DNA from: Brassica napus
Lineage: Eukaryota > Streptophyta > Magnoliopsida > Brassicales > Brassicaceae
Assembly: GCF_020379485.1 (NCBI RefSeq)
Contig: NC_063446.1
Span: 10,153,597 to 10,217,596, forward strand
DNA length: 64,000 bases
Reading direction: 5' to 3'
Within the stretch, counting starts at the first letter, position 1. Every line of letters begins with the position of its first letter. Positions 1 to 11,066 of this stretch are shown piece by piece. A program made the translations under genes and the position numbers. A model generated the notes under the pieces. The model saw nothing but the letters and a program-made list of their open reading frames with translations. It ran no database searches and had not been told where the DNA came from.

Positions 1-1817
1 TGTGGGGTGTTGCAACGATGAAACCACACATAAGTACAAGGGGAGGACTGTGATGACTGCTGAAGAGCGATATGAATCACTTCGGCATTGCAAGTAGTTG
101 CCTTTTTTCATACCTTGTGTTGTTGTAGTTTAAGTAATGGAATGGAAGTTTTAGAGAGAGAGTTTGTTTTGTTACACAGATGGGTGGATGAAGTCATACC
201 GGATGCACCGTGGGTGATCAACCAAGAGTTTCTTGACAATAACCGGATTGATTATGTAGCCCATGATTCCCTTCCGTAAGACCATGTTTCCTTTTGTCTC
301 TGTCTTGATCTTGTTTTGGATTTTTTTGAAGGATTATTGTTTTCACCTCTTATGCTCTTCCTTGTTTGAATCAACGTCCAGGTATGCTGACACCAGCGGA
401 GCTGGAAAGGATGTCTATGAATTTGTGAGTCGCAATAATACTTCTGCTTTTGATGTTTTTTTTGTGTGTTTATGGTTTAACTGTGAGCATCTTGATACAG
501 GTTAAGAAAGTTGGGAGGTTTAAGGAGACAATGCGAACCGAAGGAATATCGACCTCGGACATTATTATGAGAATAGTGAAAGATTACAACCAGTATGTCA
601 TGCGTAATCTGGATAGAGGATATTCGAGGGAAGATCTTGGAGTTAGCTTTGTCAAGGCATGCCATCTTCTTCTTTTTTTGCTACCTCTTCATTTTTCTTG
701 TTTTTCAAAAAAAAATTAAATTGGAGGAGTCAGCTTTGGGTTTATTGATTTTGTAACAGGAAAAGAGACTTAGAGTTAATATGAGGCTAAAGAAACTCCA
801 GGAGAGGGTCAAAGAACAACAAGAGAAAGTGGGAGAAAAGGTATGTCTTCTCCCAACTTCCACTTGCTTAATTGTTCATCATGATTCCATCGTTTTGATT
901 GTATTGCATTCTATCAAATAAGCTGTTCATCATAATTTCAAGGTGAATAAACTTAATCTATGGCTTGTACCCTCTGTATACTATATATTCACGACTGTTT
1001 ATCACCTTCTTGTGTCACGTTTGCAGTCCAACTTCTCATAACCTGAACCTCGTTCACTTCTCTTAGGATTTTTACCCTCTAGGCAAATAGTATTCTTATG
1101 GCTTTTTTCTAGTTTGTCTTTTTGTTGATGCTTGTTAATCCGTTTGTCTTTGAAAGTCTAAATAGTACTTCTTTTATGTGTAGTAGTGGTGCCAGGCGAT
1201 ATCAAATTTTAAGATTATTTCATCCTTATAGTAGAAGCCTGTTCACTTGTATCAACTGTGCTTGAAACTTCCATGCATTTTCTTTCTTTATCTAGTAATA
1301 CGACATCTTGAAGATTTCGATGCGATATCCAACTGTTCTCACTCCTTTGTTAATGTTTAAACCCGGATTTTCCAGATCCAAACTGTAAAAATGCTGCGCA
1401 ACGAGTGGGTAGAGAATGCAGATCGATGGGTTGCTGGATTTCTCGAAATATTTGAAGAAGGTTGCCATAAGATGGTAAGTTAAATCTTGATGAAATTATC
1501 AACTAGCAGCATATATGTTAACAAGTTAGTACTTACGTTCTGTATAACCTTTGATTAAAAATGGCAAATGCGTAATCTTTTAATAGGGAACTGCAATCAG
1601 AGACAGTATCCAGGAGAGGTTAATCAAACAAATCCCCAGAAAGAAGCTGGAGAACGGTCAGGATGATGACACAGACGATCAGTTCTATGAAGAATACTTC
1701 GACCATGACATGGGCAGTGAGGAGGATGAAGATGAAAAATACTATGACGAGGAGGAAGAAGTAGAAGAAGAGGAGAAAGAGAATGCCGTTAAAACGGATG
1801 CAAAAGACAACAAGTAA
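1..1817 (+). CDS. CCT1: choline-phosphate cytidylyltransferase, 3' part (CCT1-like)
   Basis: This enzyme makes CDP-choline from CTP and phosphocholine, the rate-setting step of the Kennedy pathway for phosphatidylcholine. The gene enters from the left edge, so the N-terminal HxGH half of the catalytic domain is missing. Exons read as 2-93, 180-275, 382-424, 501-656, 760-840, 1376-1474 and 1587-1817, giving 265 visible residues. Visible blocks are [33 protein letters not shown] and the cytidylyltransferase signature RTEGISTS. These are followed by an amphipathic, Lys/Glu-rich lipid-binding helix ([15 protein letters not shown]) and an acidic Asp/Glu-rich tail. The intron after exon 4 starts with GC rather than GT (657-658). 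The sequence matches what I remember of Arabidopsis CCT1 (At2g32260) better than a generic CCT. CCT2 is the alternative. Confidence 0.93.
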
Positions 1818-3061
1818 GAACTAAGAACAACACTGGCTGTCAGAAACCAAAGGTTAGTGTACTAATGACCACTTACTTTAGTCTCTCACTCTCTCTATCA
1901 GTAAAATGCAAACATGTAGTAATATCAATGTGTAGAAAGTGAGAGAGTGTGTGCTTGTCTTTGGTGAGTTGTCTCATCGTTGTTGATTTTTGTATACAAA
2001 TGTTTTTCCTTTCGATACTTGGTATCTTCTGTATCTTTTGTTTCTATCGTTTTTTTTTCTGTATAACAGGCAAAGTGTTATGGTTATGAATAATGCAGTG
2101 GGTCTGAAAAAGTAAAAGTCAATGATTCGTGTCTGCCCTAGATCAAAATTGGATATGTTCATTTTTCAATTTTCCAACTCTACTTATTAAATTGAAATCT
2201 AAATAGTAAATACTAAATACTAATCACATAAATTAATCATGTGTTCCATGATCTTTAGTTCAAGAAAGTTTCAAACTTCAGAACATTGTTCAACCTAAGA
2301 TTACTAATATCACCGCAAGGCTTTTAAAATTCTTATGCTAAACTGGTTTGGTTGACTGGTTGTCTATATATGCTAACCCCAAGGACCTCGACTCTGGTTT
2401 AATTTTAATTGGTTTGTTATATATATGATTTTACTTTTGGTTGTTTACTTTTAGCCCGATGAACCAAATGTCACATAAAAGTTCCAACTGCAAGATGAAG
2501 ATTATGTAAATATTAAGAGTTCCATAAAGAAACCTAAAGGTATGAATGGATGCATAATATTCTATATATAGTACATAAGTACTTGTTTAAATGATTTTTC
2601 TTTTGTTTAATTTTGGAAAATTTTCTAACTATCGTGAAGTTGATGCTTTAAGTGCAAAATATATCAAAAACGATTCCATGAAGCTGGTGTTAATAGTTAT
2701 TTACCAATATGCTAATTTCTTATTGTTGCTAAACATTCACCAAGATGCTACTGTTTTTTTAGGTATGGCATGGTCCTTTTAATATCATTTTCTACCTTTT
2801 AATGTGTCTTCTAAAGTTTATTTCATTTTTTCTCCCTTCCACGCACTCAGAACTTTATTTTACTACTATATATCAAACCCCATTTGGTTATAAAAGATAT
2901 TTACTCATTAGACTCTGCACTACCCATTCTCATATCTCTTTTCAAGAAACACTCTCCCTCACAGGGAAACCTCTCCTCTTCTTAACTCACATTTTGAATT
3001 TAACCTTCTCAAAGTATCTCCAACAAAACTAAATCCTAGTTATTAAAAAAGAGAATTAAAA
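1818..3061. other. intergenic, CCT1 3' UTR and VCC promoter
   Basis: No gene seen. The left part is the CCT1 3' untranslated region and the right part is AT-rich promoter DNA of the next gene. As I remember the Arabidopsis order, a ZIP-type metal transporter (ZIP3) sits between these two genes. No trace of it is visible here. Confidence 0.6.
2889..2896 (+). promoter_or_regulatory. candidate TATA box of VCC gene
   Basis: TATAAAAG lies about 170 bp upstream of the VCC start codon, in otherwise AT-rich DNA. This leaves a 5' UTR of roughly 140 nt, which is plausible for a plant gene. It is assigned from sequence and distance only. Confidence 0.45.
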
Positions 3062-3775
3062 ATGGCTAGGATAGGAGGTATTCTTGTTTGTTTAGTCATC
3101 GCAGGCTTAGATGTAGGTGCTGCAATACTCGGAATCCAAGGAGAAGCCTCTCAAAATCAGGTATTCTATATATTTCCATGATGATGACCGTCTCAAACTG
3201 TCCATAAGGTTTAGATCGAGTTCATACTCTAATATACATTCTAAAAGACGGTCTGGTTGCAAATGTGGCTGTAGGTGAAGCACATGAAGCTGTGGCTATT
3301 TGAGTGTAGAGAGCCGAGCCAGGACGCGTTCAGGCTAGGTCTAGGTGCAGCAGCGATATTGGTAATGGCCCATGTCCTCATCAATTTGGTCGGAGGCTGT
3401 CTATGTATTTGCTCTCAGGACGAGTTTCAAAGATCTTCTTCCACTAAGCAAATCTCCATGGTTTGTCTCGTCGTCACTTGGTACGTTGAACGTTAACTCA
3501 CTCTCAATACAATCTTCTTGGCATTAATAATTGTTGTCCCTAAATGAAAGACACGTGGTGTGTGTTGATTGGATGATGATCTCAGGATCGTATTCGCCGT
3601 TGGATTTGGAGCTTTGGTGATTGGAGCGATGTCGAACAGCAAGTCAAGATCCTCTTGTGGGTTCACACATCACCATTATCTATCCATTGGAGGGCTCTTG
3701 TGTTTTCTTCATGCCCTCTTTTGTGTCGCGTATTACGTTTCTGCCACTGCGGCTAAAGATGAAGCTGCTAAGTGA
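3062..3775 (+). CDS. VCC: DUF1218 membrane protein, VCC-like
   Basis: Small plant membrane protein of the DUF1218 family. The Arabidopsis relative At2g32280 (VASCULATURE COMPLEXITY AND CONNECTIVITY) is linked to cotyledon vein patterning. Exons are 3062-3160, 3275-3480 and 3586-3775, 164 aa in total. The N-terminus MARIGGILVCLVIAGL is a signal-like hydrophobic segment. Three further hydrophobic stretches follow, around LGAAAILVMAHVLINLVGG, the joined exon 2/3 segment (MVCLVVTW-IVFAVGFGALVIGA) and LSIGGLLCFLHALFCVAYYV, giving a four-helix membrane protein. The CREP (FECREPSQ) and CICS motifs with paired cysteines are typical of the family. The start is the first ATG after the TATA box. Codon phase closes exactly across both introns. 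Confidence 0.9.
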
Positions 3776-4239
3776 CAAAGACAGTCACGATCAGTGATGG
3801 AAATGGTGGGTCCTTGTCCTTGACTATGATGGTAATTGTGTAACAATTTATGTAAAATTATTTAACATAATGCATTTTTTTTTCTTAAATTGTTTCACGC
3901 ATTTCAAAGTTCTTTTGTAATTTGGACATATTGAGAAAAGCGAAAGCTTTCTCTGTCTTTTATGTCACGCTCTGTCGTCGCATGTGGGATTAAAATGCAC
4001 TAATGATAATGACGTTTAATGGAATCTTGTCTTTGCTTTGGTTCCGGAAATTACTCTCTAGTCGGTGCTCTCACTAGAGAGTTTTCAGACACGCCTATGT
4101 TCCTTGTCACGGGATTTGTTAAATTTTGAAAACCCGAATTCTAGAAAACACAAATACATGGTTAACAAGTCTAGTTAGTATTAAATTATTAAACCTTAGT
4201 ATATTTTTCATTTGATTTTTTTTTTCCTTCTAATAGTAT

Positions 4240-4820
4240 TATTATTACTAAAAAGACACGAGCCCAATTACAAAACAGAAGCAAAAAGCCCAGAGAAAGT
4301 TTACAGGCAAACATCCAAACAAAAAAAACTAAAACCTAAAGGCCACACAGTGGCCTAACTTCCAATCGAATCCAAGATTGGCCCAAACCATAAACTTGAC
4401 ACCACTTTTGTCACGCCGGGAGACACGTGTTGAAGCCTCAACATCGACGTACACGCGTCACGAAATCCCTCACCACTACTGCCAAAGTGAAACACGCCGG
4501 AAACTGAACGGCGTTACACCGGATCTCGCCGGAAACAAGCGCTAACCCAATCGTACCGCTTCATCAACCTTTGCTTCTTTCACCGGAGAACGATTGTTCG
4601 ATCGAGAAATTGAGTACTCCTCCAAAAACGAAGCCAGTCCCTCACTCACCCTTCATACACCATCATCACTTAATTAGATCATCGGAGAGCATCAATCGAT
4701 TAATATCGAGATCTCATCCGTCACATCAAGCCATCAACTACGAAATCAACCGAGTCACCACTCGGAAAAACCAGATAACCTAGAACAGAGCCGCCATCGA
4801 AACGAGACCGTTCGACGCAA
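4240..4820 (-). repeat. possible retroposon or LINE 3'-end remnant
   Basis: A sharply bounded block of higher GC content sits in AT-rich DNA. Read on the minus strand it is rich in CCGGCG/CCGGTG motifs, runs into a T/G-rich untranslated-like stretch (TTTTTTTTGTTTGG, TTTTGTAATTGGGC), and ends in a TAATAATAATA tail. A simple-repeat 3' tail is what plant non-LTR retroelements leave. No coding domain and no convincing target-site duplication was found, so this could also be an old gene fragment. Confidence 0.3.
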
Positions 4821-5031
4821 AATTTTTCATTTAATAAACAAAACAATATATATTAAAAATACATAATAATACTGAAATATATCAACAAATCTAAAACAAA
4901 AACTAAAACAAATGCAAATAACAATAATTATAAAAACTTTAACTTTTCAGAACAAAAAAAAATACTATAGTTGTATCGGGAGAAGTAGATGAAATTCAAT
5001 ATACCTAAATAATATCCAAATTGACTAGATA

Positions 5032-5271
5032 CTCCTTCAGTTTCGATTTAATTGTCGTTGTAGGAAAAAAATTCGTTTCAAAATAAGTGTCTTTTCAGAG
5101 TTTCAATGCAAAATTTATCAATAAGATTCTCCAATTTATTTTTTTTAATTGGTTGAAAAAAGGTTAGGTATATAGGTAATTGTGTTTTTGTTTTGTAAAT
5201 ATACAAAATCATATGTTTTCTTAATCCGTATGCATAAACCTAGAACGACAATTAAAATCAAACGAAGAAAG
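5032..5271. mobile_element. Stowaway-like MITE (TA target site)
   Basis: Imperfect terminal inverted repeats start with CTCCTTCAGTTTCGATTTAA on the left. They end with TTAAAATCAAACGAAGAAAG on the right, flanked on both sides by TA. The length of 240 bp, the TA duplication and the CTCCxTC-type terminus fit a Tc1/mariner-derived Stowaway element. It has no coding capacity. Confidence 0.7.
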
Positions 5272-5800
5272 TATTATATATCTAAAATCACATGTGTAAT
5301 TAAAATAACATAATTTAATTAAATAAAATCCTACATATAAATTATAAAATCATGTAAATTAATTTTTTGTTAAAAACTATAATATATTTAATTTGTAAAT
5401 ATTTATAACTGTGCATTATCACGGAAAAATAACCTAGTAAAAATATACAAACGGTCTGAATTTTACGAATTACAAAAGTTTAGCTGTCCTGGTTTGTTAC
5501 CGAATTAAACCGGGGTATTAAAAGAACCAGTCATAAAACAGAACCCACATTTATACCAGACTCTCTTCACTTCTGTCTCTATCTGCCTCCTTCATCTCCT
5601 CTGGTCCAAGTGGAAAGCCTCTTAACTTTTCCCTTTTCTCTCTACCTTCATCTGCGGTATGTGCCTTCTTCCATATCTTCGCTTGTAGTTCCACTTTGTC
5701 ACCTCTCTCCTCCTCTCACTGCATGCACTCGCTCGCTGAAAAACCCTAACTTTTAGGGTCATTGCTCAAGTGCGTGCGTGCTTACTCATCTCCTGTGTAA

Positions 5801-7685
5801 ATGGATCGTCTCACCAGTCTACCAGACGAGCTTCTTTATCATATCTTGTCCCTCCTTCCGACAAAGTCTGCTGTCGTGACTTCGGCTCTCTCAAAGAGAT
5901 GGCTCAACCTGTGGAAACTCAATCCCAATCTCGACATTGATGACTCTGTCTTCATTCACGCCGAAGACGGTAAAGGGAAAAGGGAAGAAATTCGACAGAG
6001 CTTCGTCGGCTTTGTAGACAGAGTACTCGCTATGCAGGGTGATTCTCCTATCAACAGCTTCTCCCTGAAGTGCATCACTGGCATCCATCCAGATACTGTT
6101 AACCGTTGGATCTGTAACGTGCTCAAGCGTGGCGTTTCTGACCTCAGCCTTTTCACTGATTTTACTTGCGAGGATACCGAAGAGGATAGCTACCAGCTGC
6201 CTAGAGAGTTGTTCTTTAGTAGTACACTCGTTAAGCTGAAACTAAGAAGTGAGCACTGTGTTGATTGGTGGTGGCATCTAAACTCTTCTTCCTTGACGAT
6301 GCTCAAGAGTCTTGACATCGACTCTGACTTGATTTTCTGCGGTGAGATCGAGGAGTTTATTCCTTCGTTCCCTGCGCTTGAAGAGCTACGAATGGCTAGC
6401 ATGGAGTGGCTAGAGCCGGATGTGACTGTGTCAAGTGCAACCCTGAGAAAGCTAACTCTCCACGGCACCGGCTGTGAAGAGTTTGTGAATCCAACGAGCG
6501 TCTCTTTTGATACTCCGAACCTGCTCGTCTTAAGCTACTTTGACTTGGTTGCGGAAGACTATCCTTTGGTCAATATGAGCAAGTTAGTCCATGCGGTAAT
6601 CAATCTTATAGTGACTGATAAACAGGTTAAGCGACTAAGAGAGGCAAACAATGAGTTGTTAGAGGATGATGAGGAGGAGGGTAATGTTGTTCTCCACTTC
6701 GGCAATGTGGTGAAGCTCATGAATGGGATACAAAATGTTCAGATACTTTCCTTCACTGCTGATACTCTCGAGGTCAGTTTTTTAACTAGTACTCCCTCCG
6801 TTCCTAAAAGATCCACATTTTAGAGAAAATTTTTGTTTCTATTTTATATTTTCAATGTAATTTTTGTCAACTGATAATGATAAATAAGTTTAAGAATATT
6901 AATTGCATTTCTTAAAATCTGATTGGTTTAAAAATATAGGAAATACAAAATTACAAAAAAACTATGCATTTATAGCTAAGTTTTAATATGTTTTATTAAA
7001 AAGTGTGAAAATTTTAAAACATTGATCTTTTAAGAACGGAGGGAGTATTTATTACCATTCTCTAGTACTTGTTGTTAAACCATTAGTTGCAAAAAAAATC
7101 TCTTTGTTTTCAGGTGCTTTCTCAATGCTGTGATACATTGCCAGTGTTCAACAACCTCAAGTTCTTAGGTATTACAAGTGAAGAGGGACGAGGATGGCAA
7201 GCAATGCCAGCTCTTCTAAAGAATTGTCCACGTTTAGAAACTATAATCCTTCGGGTATGAAGCTACTACTACATGTGTTTTCTCTGCTGTTGAAGTAGCA
7301 CTAGTTCTTTTCATCGTCTCCTTTTTTTCAGGGTTTATCACACTATGTAACAGACAAATGTGGAGATGCTTGTCCCTGCATTTCTCGGGAAGACAAAGGT
7401 AGTTCACTCAGGTCTTGTCCAGTGAATAGGATTGAGATTCAAGGCTTTCGAGCAACGATGAAGGAGATGACCTTGATAAAGCATTTCCTGGACTATTTTC
7501 CAAGTTTGAAGAGGCTTGATGCTGTCGTTGAAGATAATGAACCTACACAGCTCCGAAACCCTGAATTGTCTAAATGTGTCACGGAGATGTTTGGTCTCTA
7601 CAACAAGCTGCACCCGAGTTGCAGTGTCGAGCTCATGGTCAGTCCTTTCTTGCAAAAGAAGTGGCGTGAACAAGGACATATCTGA
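5801..7685 (+). CDS. F-box/LRR/FBD protein
   Basis: Likely substrate-receptor subunit of an SCF ubiquitin ligase. Exons are 5801-6772, 7114-7254 and 7332-7685, giving 488 aa with phase-0 introns. The N-terminal F-box is clear ([20 protein letters not shown], then [11 protein letters not shown]). A central leucine-rich region follows ([38 protein letters not shown]). The C-terminal FBD domain reads from about [10 protein letters not shown] through [11 protein letters not shown] to the end. This three-part layout defines the large, fast-turning-over crucifer F-box/FBD family, so a one-to-one orthologue cannot be named. A MITE lies in intron 1. In frame with exon 1, translation would run only 16 codons into the intron, so retention would truncate the protein before the FBD. 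Confidence 0.88.
6792..7045. mobile_element. Stowaway-like MITE in F-box intron 1
   Basis: Terminal inverted repeats CTCCCTCCGTTCCTAAAAGATC (left) and GATCTTTTAAGAACGGAGGGAG (right) are nearly perfect. They are flanked by TA on each side (6790-6791 and 7046-7047). The element is 254 bp, AT-rich and non-coding. The CTCCCTCCGTTC terminus is the classic plant Stowaway end. It occupies most of the 341-bp intron. Confidence 0.9.
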
Positions 7686-8688
7686 AAAGAACAAAACATT
7701 TGCTTGCTTCTTAGTTTTGTCTTATGTTTAGTTGGCTTGTAAACCCTCGCAAACTAAACCAATCGACAAACCTAAATCTGTTTCCATTGTTTTATCTTTT
7801 ATCAGTTTTAACCTTTTTTTTATTCATGTCTGTCTTTGTCTTTGATATTCCCATCTTCATCAGTCACTTTGGTGCTAAATATAACAAACTTAACAGCAGC
7901 AGAGACGAGCGAGATACAATTAGCGAATTTCTTCTTTCTTTGTGTTATTCTTAGGCTGTTGTCGTCTTCGACGAGATGCAACCACCTCCCGAGTCACCGC
8001 CATCATTCTTGGTTCGCCGGAGAACCACATCGACAGCACTCCTCATTCACCGTTGTCTTCATATGAGATCAGCCTTGCCGTCGTAGTTCCATCTTCTTGC
8101 CTCTTTGAACATGACAAATTAATAATATCTTTGTTAATATCCTTTTATAAAAATAAAAAAGTCTGTATAATAAAATATTCGTATTTCGCTGAGTTTCGTA
8201 TTTAAAGATATTTTCTTTTTATTTATGTTGTTTAGGGAAAATATATTGACTAATAAAATTAAAATTCGTTTATATATAAAAATATAGGTTTATTTTTTAT
8301 AAATATTTCTTTTTTTGTTATTTATGTGTTTTTGTAAAAAAGAAAAATTAAACTGAAATTTTTGTACAAAAAAGAAAACAAAATGATTATTATTAATAGA
8401 AACCGTATATGATATTTTTATTTCATAAATGTATCTATGTAATTAGAGCTGTGAAAACTAACTAAAGTGACAGTTACAAAAAAAAAAAAAACTAACTAAA
8501 GTGATATCTTATAGAGATTTTTAGTGAAATGTTACGTAAAGGTTATGTGTTTTTAACTGTATATACGAGAAAAAGAAAACGGATATACAATAGAAAATAC
8601 TGAAATACATAACAGAACCCAAACAATATATACACAACAAAACACATTCTCTAGTCAATAAATAAACTGCAAATACGTAAACAAAATA
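7686..8688. other. intergenic, F-box 3' UTR to copia insertion
   Basis: F-box 3' UTR, then a short GC-richer stretch (about 7940-8110) with overlapping open frames but no recognisable domain, then AT-rich DNA. Before the copia insertion this DNA was probably contiguous with the sequence beyond 13541, i.e. the downstream region of the uclacyanin gene. Confidence 0.5.
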
Positions 8689-8995
8689 TGTTGGAGTAAG
8701 CATGAAGTTAACAAGACAAGGAGAATGACGTGTGGAGCAAGCTAAACATAGTCCTAATCTATTGAAGTTTGAGATAAGGATAAAGATGTTTTAGGAGTTA
8801 TCTATAAGCATGATAATAGGATCTATGTTTAGTTATATAAATACATCCATCGAGTTATGATGAGATTGTATGAGTTTGAGGGATTAAAGGTTTTGAGTAA
8901 GTTTTACCTTTGAGGTTAATATAAGAGAGTTATTCTTATTCTTATTCTTCATTCACATACACAATCCATAAGCAATCTAACGTAGAGTTTCAACA
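8689..8995 (+). repeat. copia 5' LTR
   Basis: Begins TGTTGGAGTAAGC and ends GAGTTTCAACA. It contains a TATATAAATA promoter motif at 8834-8843, so transcription should start in the following tens of bases. Confidence 0.95.
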
Positions 8996-8998
8996 CGT

Positions 8999-9010
8999 GG
9001 TATCAGAGCG
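8999..9010 (+). promoter_or_regulatory. primer binding site (tRNA-iMet type)
   Basis: TGGTATCAGAGC starts three bases after the LTR. This is the standard plant copia/gypsy primer site complementary to the 3' end of initiator methionine tRNA. Confidence 0.9.
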
Positions 9011-10900
9011 ACAAAGTTGAAACTATGGGAGACCTTACGGTGGTTACGGCGAAGCAACAAGACATTGGATCATCTACGATCAAGTGTCCTACATTGAGTA
9101 ATACAAACTATACGGTTTGGGCAATCAAGATGAAGATCTTATTGAAAGTACATGATGTGTGGGAGCTTATTGAAACAGAAGAAGGAGACGTGAAAAAGAA
9201 CAACATGGCCATGGCACTCCTAATTCAATCCATTCCCGAAAGCCTAGTTCTACAAATCGGAGGACTAGATACAGCTAAGAAAGTCTGGGAAGCCATTAAA
9301 ACGAGACACATGGGAGCTGATAGAGTTAAGGAGGCGCGTCTGCAAACACTTATGTCGGACTTCGACCGACTTAAGATGAAAGATTCTGAAACTATTGATG
9401 AGTTTTCAAGCAGAATCTCGGAGATCTCTTCGAAATCCTCTGCTCTTGGAGAAGAAATAGAAGAGTCAAAGCTCGTCAAGAAGTTTCTGAAGAGTCTTCC
9501 CCGGAGAAAATACATAACTATTGTTGCTGCATTGGAACAGGTATTGGATCTTAAGACTACTAGTTTTGAAGACATCATCGGACGTCTAAAAGCTTATGAA
9601 GAACGTGTCAATGAGGAGGAAGAGACGTCCAAAGATACAAACAAGTTGATGTATACAGAGCAGCAATACACTCATGGTTACAATGGTGAACACAGAGGCC
9701 GTGGTCGTGGAGGAAGATTCTTCAACCGAGGAAGAGGTCGTGGTCGTTACAATGCTGGAAGAGAAGCAAGAGATGCAACGAGGATCACCTGCTATCGATG
9801 TGATAAATTAGGGCATTACGCCTCTGACTGTCCTGATCAATTGTTAAAGCTTCAGGAGGCTCAAGAAACAAAAGAGGGAGAAGAAACACACGAGGCTGAT
9901 GAGCTTATGTTGAATGAGATAGTATTTCTCAATGAAGAAAAGGTGAAACCCAACACATTTGAGACTAGTCTTGACAAAAGCAACGTGTGGTATCTAGACA
10001 ATGGTGCTAGTAATCACATGACTGGGGAACGTTCTTACTTCACTACACTCGATGACAGCATCACAGGAAAGGTTAAGTTTGGAGATGATTCACGTATCGA
10101 CATTAAAGGCAAAGGGTCTGTTGTTTTCCGATTCAAGGATGGAGTGAAGAAGACGATGTCCAACGTATACTTTATCCCGGCTCTTAGGAGCAGTATCATA
10201 AGCTTAGGCCAAGCTACAGAATCAGGTTGCGAGGTGAGAATGAAGGAGAATCTTCTAAATATATATGATCGAGACGGGAGGCTTTTGATCAGAACCAGCA
10301 GAGGGAGAAATCGATTGTATAAGGTAGCATTGGAAGCGGAGAACGCAAGGTGTTTACAGGTGATAACGTCCAGTGAGTCAAGCAAGTGGCATGCGAGATT
10401 GGGCATATTAACTTCGATAACATAAAGCTTATGGTCGATAAAGAGCTAGTCACAGGAATACCAAAGATATCTATCACCAAGAACACATGTATCTCCTGCT
10501 TACTTGGTAAACAAGCAAGACGACCTTTTCCACAAGCAACAAACTTTAGAGCATCTCAGCGACTGGAACTACTACATGGAGACCTCTGCGGTCCAATTAA
10601 CCCTTCAACGATCGGCCAAAACAGATATGTATTCGTAATCATTGATGACCACACTCGCTATATGTGGACAATGCTATTAAAGGAGAAAAGTGAAGCCTTC
10701 GGGAGATTTAAGAAGTTTAAGGCACTGATAGAGCGAGAAGCAGGAACCACCATCAAGACTTTGAGAACTGACAGAGGTGGAGAGTTTACATCTCATGACT
10801 TCAACAACTTCTGCGAACAAAATGGGATACAAAGACATCTAACTGCACCGTACTCTCCTCAACAGAACGGTGTGGTCGAAAGGCGCAATAGGACGGTACT

Positions 10901-11066
10901 GGAGATGACAAGAAGCATCTTGAAGCATATGGGCGTCCCTAACTATATGTGGGGAGAAGCCGTAAGACATGTGACATATCTCGGGAGATGACAAGAAGCA
11001 TCTTGAAGCATATGGGCGTCCCTAACTATATGTGGGGAGAAGCCGTAAGACATGTGACATATCTCG
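10901..11066 (+). repeat. 83-bp perfect tandem duplication in integrase
   Basis: Two adjacent copies (10901-10983 and 10984-11066) start GGAGATGACAAGAAGCATC and end ACATATCTCG. I saw no mismatch between them. The length is not a multiple of three, so it breaks the reading frame. It encodes the MTRSILKHMGVPNYMWGEA block twice. Confidence 0.95.

Larger units (their letters stand above)
3776..5800. other. intergenic between VCC and F-box gene
   Basis: VCC 3' UTR, a GC-richer block (about 4240-4820) that may be a retroposon remnant, a Stowaway-like MITE (5032-5271), AT-rich filler, and the F-box promoter/5' UTR from about 5500 on (pyrimidine-rich, CTCTCT runs). No convincing coding exon. The 70-codon open frame at 4571-4783 lies inside the possible retroposon and looks fortuitous. 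Confidence 0.5.

Noticed and set aside
4571..4783. 70-codon frame between VCC and the F-box gene
   Set aside because: No start context, no homology recognised, sits in a possible retroposon remnant.
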